A DNA stretch of 32,379 nt from a virus: IMG/VR virus record IMGVR_UViG_3300010354_010205, positions 1 through 32,379 of that record; one strand, 5' to 3'. A program made the position numbers and the translations under genes. The stretch's first letter is position 1, and the number at the start of each line of letters is the position of its first letter. Positions 31,025 to 32,379 of the stretch are shown in pieces. Below the pieces are notes generated by a model. The model searched no databases. It was not told where the DNA came from and saw only the letters and a program-made list of their open reading frames with translations.

Positions 31025-31254
31025 TGATGCCAGGTGACACGGATAGTGATTCACTTAACGAAGCAAACTTGCTTGGTGAATCTTCATTTGGAGTTTTTTG
31101 GGCTGGAACCGCTCTCAAAACTCTTATGAAGATTGTAGACCAGCAACCAGAACTATTACCATTAATAAAAATCAAGGGAGACACAACTAACAAGATATTT
31201 ACTATTGAGGAGTTTTTAACAGTAATACAAAAATTAAAAATAAGGTCATGTTGA
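31009..31254 (+). CDS. Conserved marine phage hypothetical, 81 aa
   Basis: MQYYLMMPGDTDSDSLNEANLLGE is a block I recall from short proteins in marine phages, followed by FGVFWAGTALKTLMKIV and a helical FTIEEFLTVIQKLKIR end. No enzymatic motif. Overlaps the upstream gene by 16 nt and the next small gene by 7 nt. Confidence 0.8.
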   Translation: MQYYLMMPGDTDSDSLNEANLLGESSFGVFWAGTALKTLMKIVDQQPELLPLIKIKGDTTNKIFTIEEFLTVIQKLKIRSC

Positions 31255-31403
31255 TGTATCATTTTTATTCCAGAGCAGATAGTACAAAGGAGCCAATATC
31301 TAGAATTGTTGCATCAAGTAGGTATAGAGCAGCTATAATATTTTCTTTGCGAAAAGGTTTGAATCTTAAAGAATTTTTACGATTGTATGCTGTAAGTCGG
31401 TAA
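31248..31403 (+). CDS. Small phage protein, 51 aa
   Basis: An ATG at 31248 opens 51 codons ending TAA 31401-31403: MLMYHFYSRADSTKEPISR, then ASSRYRAAIIFSLRKGLNLKEF and LRLYAVSR. A basic, soluble protein whose two parts (YHFYSRADS; KEFLRLYAV) recall small proteins of marine phages. It exactly fills the space between neighbours, which supports it being real. Confidence 0.6.
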   Translation: MLMYHFYSRADSTKEPISRIVASSRYRAAIIFSLRKGLNLKEFLRLYAVSR

Positions 31404-31412
31404 CTATTTATA
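31401..31412 (+). promoter_or_regulatory. ACTATTTATA motif (putative late promoter)
   Basis: TAACTATTTATA at 31401-31412, core 31405, 22 nt before ATG 31427. Fifth copy of the second motif class. Confidence 0.45.
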
Positions 31413-31426
31413 TTAAACTATATGTT

Positions 31427-31909
31427 ATGAAGATCGTAGTAACGCCACAAGGAAAAAAGAAAGAAAAGTTGTACATTGTGCAGGTAGTGGACGGTGATTC
31501 GGTCATTCATAGCGAGGAGGTGAAGGGACTACAACAAAGAGACACCATTGTGTGGAAGCTTGCAGATCTGTATAATGTAATGGAAATAGAAATCACAGAT
31601 ACCAAAACGCAAGACACTTTCAAGTTTAGCTCTATCCCAAGTATTCCAGTACTTGAGGAAGAAGAAGCTGAAACCTTTTTTGAAGAAAATCAACAATTCA
31701 CGTACGATAGAATATTACAAGCTGTGCAGGAAGGTGTGCTGTCTGGTAGGGATTCCATAAGATTGTTTGAACTCAGCGGCACTGGTGTTTACATGACCTC
31801 AAACAAAAAGGATTGGAATAGTGGGGTGCAACAAGCGTTACAGTACTATGAGCAGCAAGAGCAATACGATAAATGTGAAACAGCAAAGCACTTGTTAGAA
31901 AAGTTATAG
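31427..31909 (+). CDS. Hypothetical protein, 160 aa
   Basis: Not recognised. The N-terminal half (MKIVVTPQGKKKEKLYIVQVV, HSEEVKGLQQRD) reads as a beta-rich domain, followed by an acidic linker (LEEEEAETFFEENQQ, about 75-90) and a helical end (ALQYYEQQEQYDKCETAKHL). No Cys cluster, signal peptide or membrane span. Preceded by a GTACTATTTATA-like motif, so possibly expressed late. Confidence 0.7.
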   Translation: MKIVVTPQGKKKEKLYIVQVVDGDSVIHSEEVKGLQQRDTIVWKLADLYNVMEIEITDTKTQDTFKFSSIPSIPVLEEEEAETFFEENQQFTYDRILQAVQEGVLSGRDSIRLFELSGTGVYMTSNKKDWNSGVQQALQYYEQQEQYDKCETAKHLLEKL

Positions 31910-31922
31910 TACAGATATTTAG
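31892..31922 (+). promoter_or_regulatory. Putative TTG-N21-TATTTA promoter
   Basis: TTG (31892-31894), 21-nt spacer and TATTTAG (31916-31922), 12 nt before ATG 31928. It keeps the distance to the start codon seen at the other sites of this class. Confidence 0.4.
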
Positions 31923-31927
31923 TTACA

Positions 31928-32379
31928 ATGAAGAAAGCACGGACTAGAATACTGATGCAATCTCAGATTGAGAATGCAATGAGAGTAACTCGATCAAACA
32001 GAGCTGCTGCAGAATACCTGCGTGTGAGCTATACCCTTTACAAAAGATTTGCAAAGCTGTATAAAACTAAGGATGGTATTAGTTTGTTTGATGCTCACGT
32101 GAATCAATCTGGTAGAGGTATATCTAAAACACACGTATCCAAAAAAAGATTTCAACTTGATGACATACTATTAGGTCAGTATCCGCAATACCCTCGTGAA
32201 AAACTATTAAGAAGAATGGTTATTAACGGATACATTGAGGAAAAGTGTAACCACTGTGGATACTGTCAGAAAAGACCTACCGATCTTAAAACACCACTTA
32301 TACTTAATCACCTCAATGGAAATCAATCTGATCATAGGAGAGAAAACTTGGAGGTACTATGCTACAATTGTTATTTTGT
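31928..32379 (+). CDS. HNH/zinc-finger protein, 3' end cut by the window
   Basis: At least 150 aa; no stop before the window end. The N-terminus (RSNRAAAEYLRVSYTLYKRFAK) looks like a helix-turn-helix DNA-binding region. The C-terminal part has CNHCGYC, then PLILNHLNGNQSDHRRENL and LCYNCYF, an HNH-like core with two Cys pairs. From memory, similar proteins are standard genes of marine T4-like phages rather than mobile endonucleases, so a housekeeping or regulatory role is possible. It begins its own transcription unit. Confidence 0.75.
   Translation, partial: MKKARTRILMQSQIENAMRVTRSNRAAAEYLRVSYTLYKRFAKLYKTKDGISLFDAHVNQSGRGISKTHVSKKRFQLDDILLGQYPQYPREKLLRRMVINGYIEEKCNHCGYCQKRPTDLKTPLILNHLNGNQSDHRRENLEVLCYNCYF

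Noticed and set aside
639-31412. T4 late promoters (TATAAATA) on the minus strand
   Set aside because: The motif's complement is TATAAATA, but no minus-strand genes exist for it to serve and the spacing is consistent only with the + strand starts.
1-32379. tRNA genes, CRISPR arrays, insertion sequences or an integrase/attachment site
   Set aside because: No cloverleaf-like segment, regular repeat-spacer array, transposase or integrase gene was seen by eye on either strand. A tRNAscan-type search would be needed to exclude tRNAs.

Overview
The window is one arm of a tailed dsDNA bacteriophage genome (Caudoviricetes), AT-rich and densely packed. Every gene I can support is on the + strand, most neighbours overlap by a few bases or sit a few bases apart, and no tRNA, rRNA, CRISPR array or insertion sequence is visible. 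Start codons lack Shine-Dalgarno sequences and are preceded by A-rich stretches. Several genes follow a TTG-N20-TATnnT element. Both traits recall Bacteroidota expression signals, so a marine flavobacterial-type host is my best guess (inference). Several small proteins resemble ones I recall from uncultured marine phages.

Layout. (1) 1-7361: nucleotide metabolism and DNA modification. This block holds a dUTPase-superfamily enzyme, a P-loop kinase, GTP cyclohydrolase I (FolE), two QueD/PTPS-fold proteins (one frameshifted), QueE, and a TGT/DpdA-like transglycosylase. Together they suggest that a 7-deazaguanine base is made and swapped into phage DNA. Three free-standing HNH endonucleases are wedged into the cluster. 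(2) 7393-8139: a small protein and a GH24 endolysin, ended by a clear terminator. (3) 8216-16313: family A DNA polymerase (Leu at the '762' position), GroES/GroEL, a zinc-ribbon protein, a PD-(D/E)XK nuclease with a probable Fe-S cluster, an M15 peptidase, a SLOG-like protein, an HExxH protein, a fourth HNH endonuclease and a conserved phage protein. (4) 16377-31024: a large glycan locus with at least nine glycosyltransferases, a cupin, a DegT/DnrJ aminotransferase, a GNAT acetyltransferase, an FAD oxidoreductase, an SDR epimerase-like protein, a TIM-barrel isomerase-like protein and a methyltransferase. The stretch from about 23.2 to 28.4 kb is visibly more AT-rich and looks acquired. (5) 31009-32379: small phage hypotheticals and a truncated zinc/HNH protein.

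Regulation. Two recurring promoter-like motifs stand out. One is TTG-N20-TATnnT placed 11-12 nt before ATG, which implies leaderless or nearly leaderless mRNAs; at three sites it is fused to a terminator hairpin. The other is GTACTATTTATA placed 20-23 nt before the start codon, including ahead of the lysozyme operon, and may be a late promoter. Broken or remodelled genes are queD (frameshift near 1430), a glycosyltransferase-acetyltransferase split by one in-frame TAA (23733), and a gene cut short at a 28-bp direct repeat (20492 and 21131).
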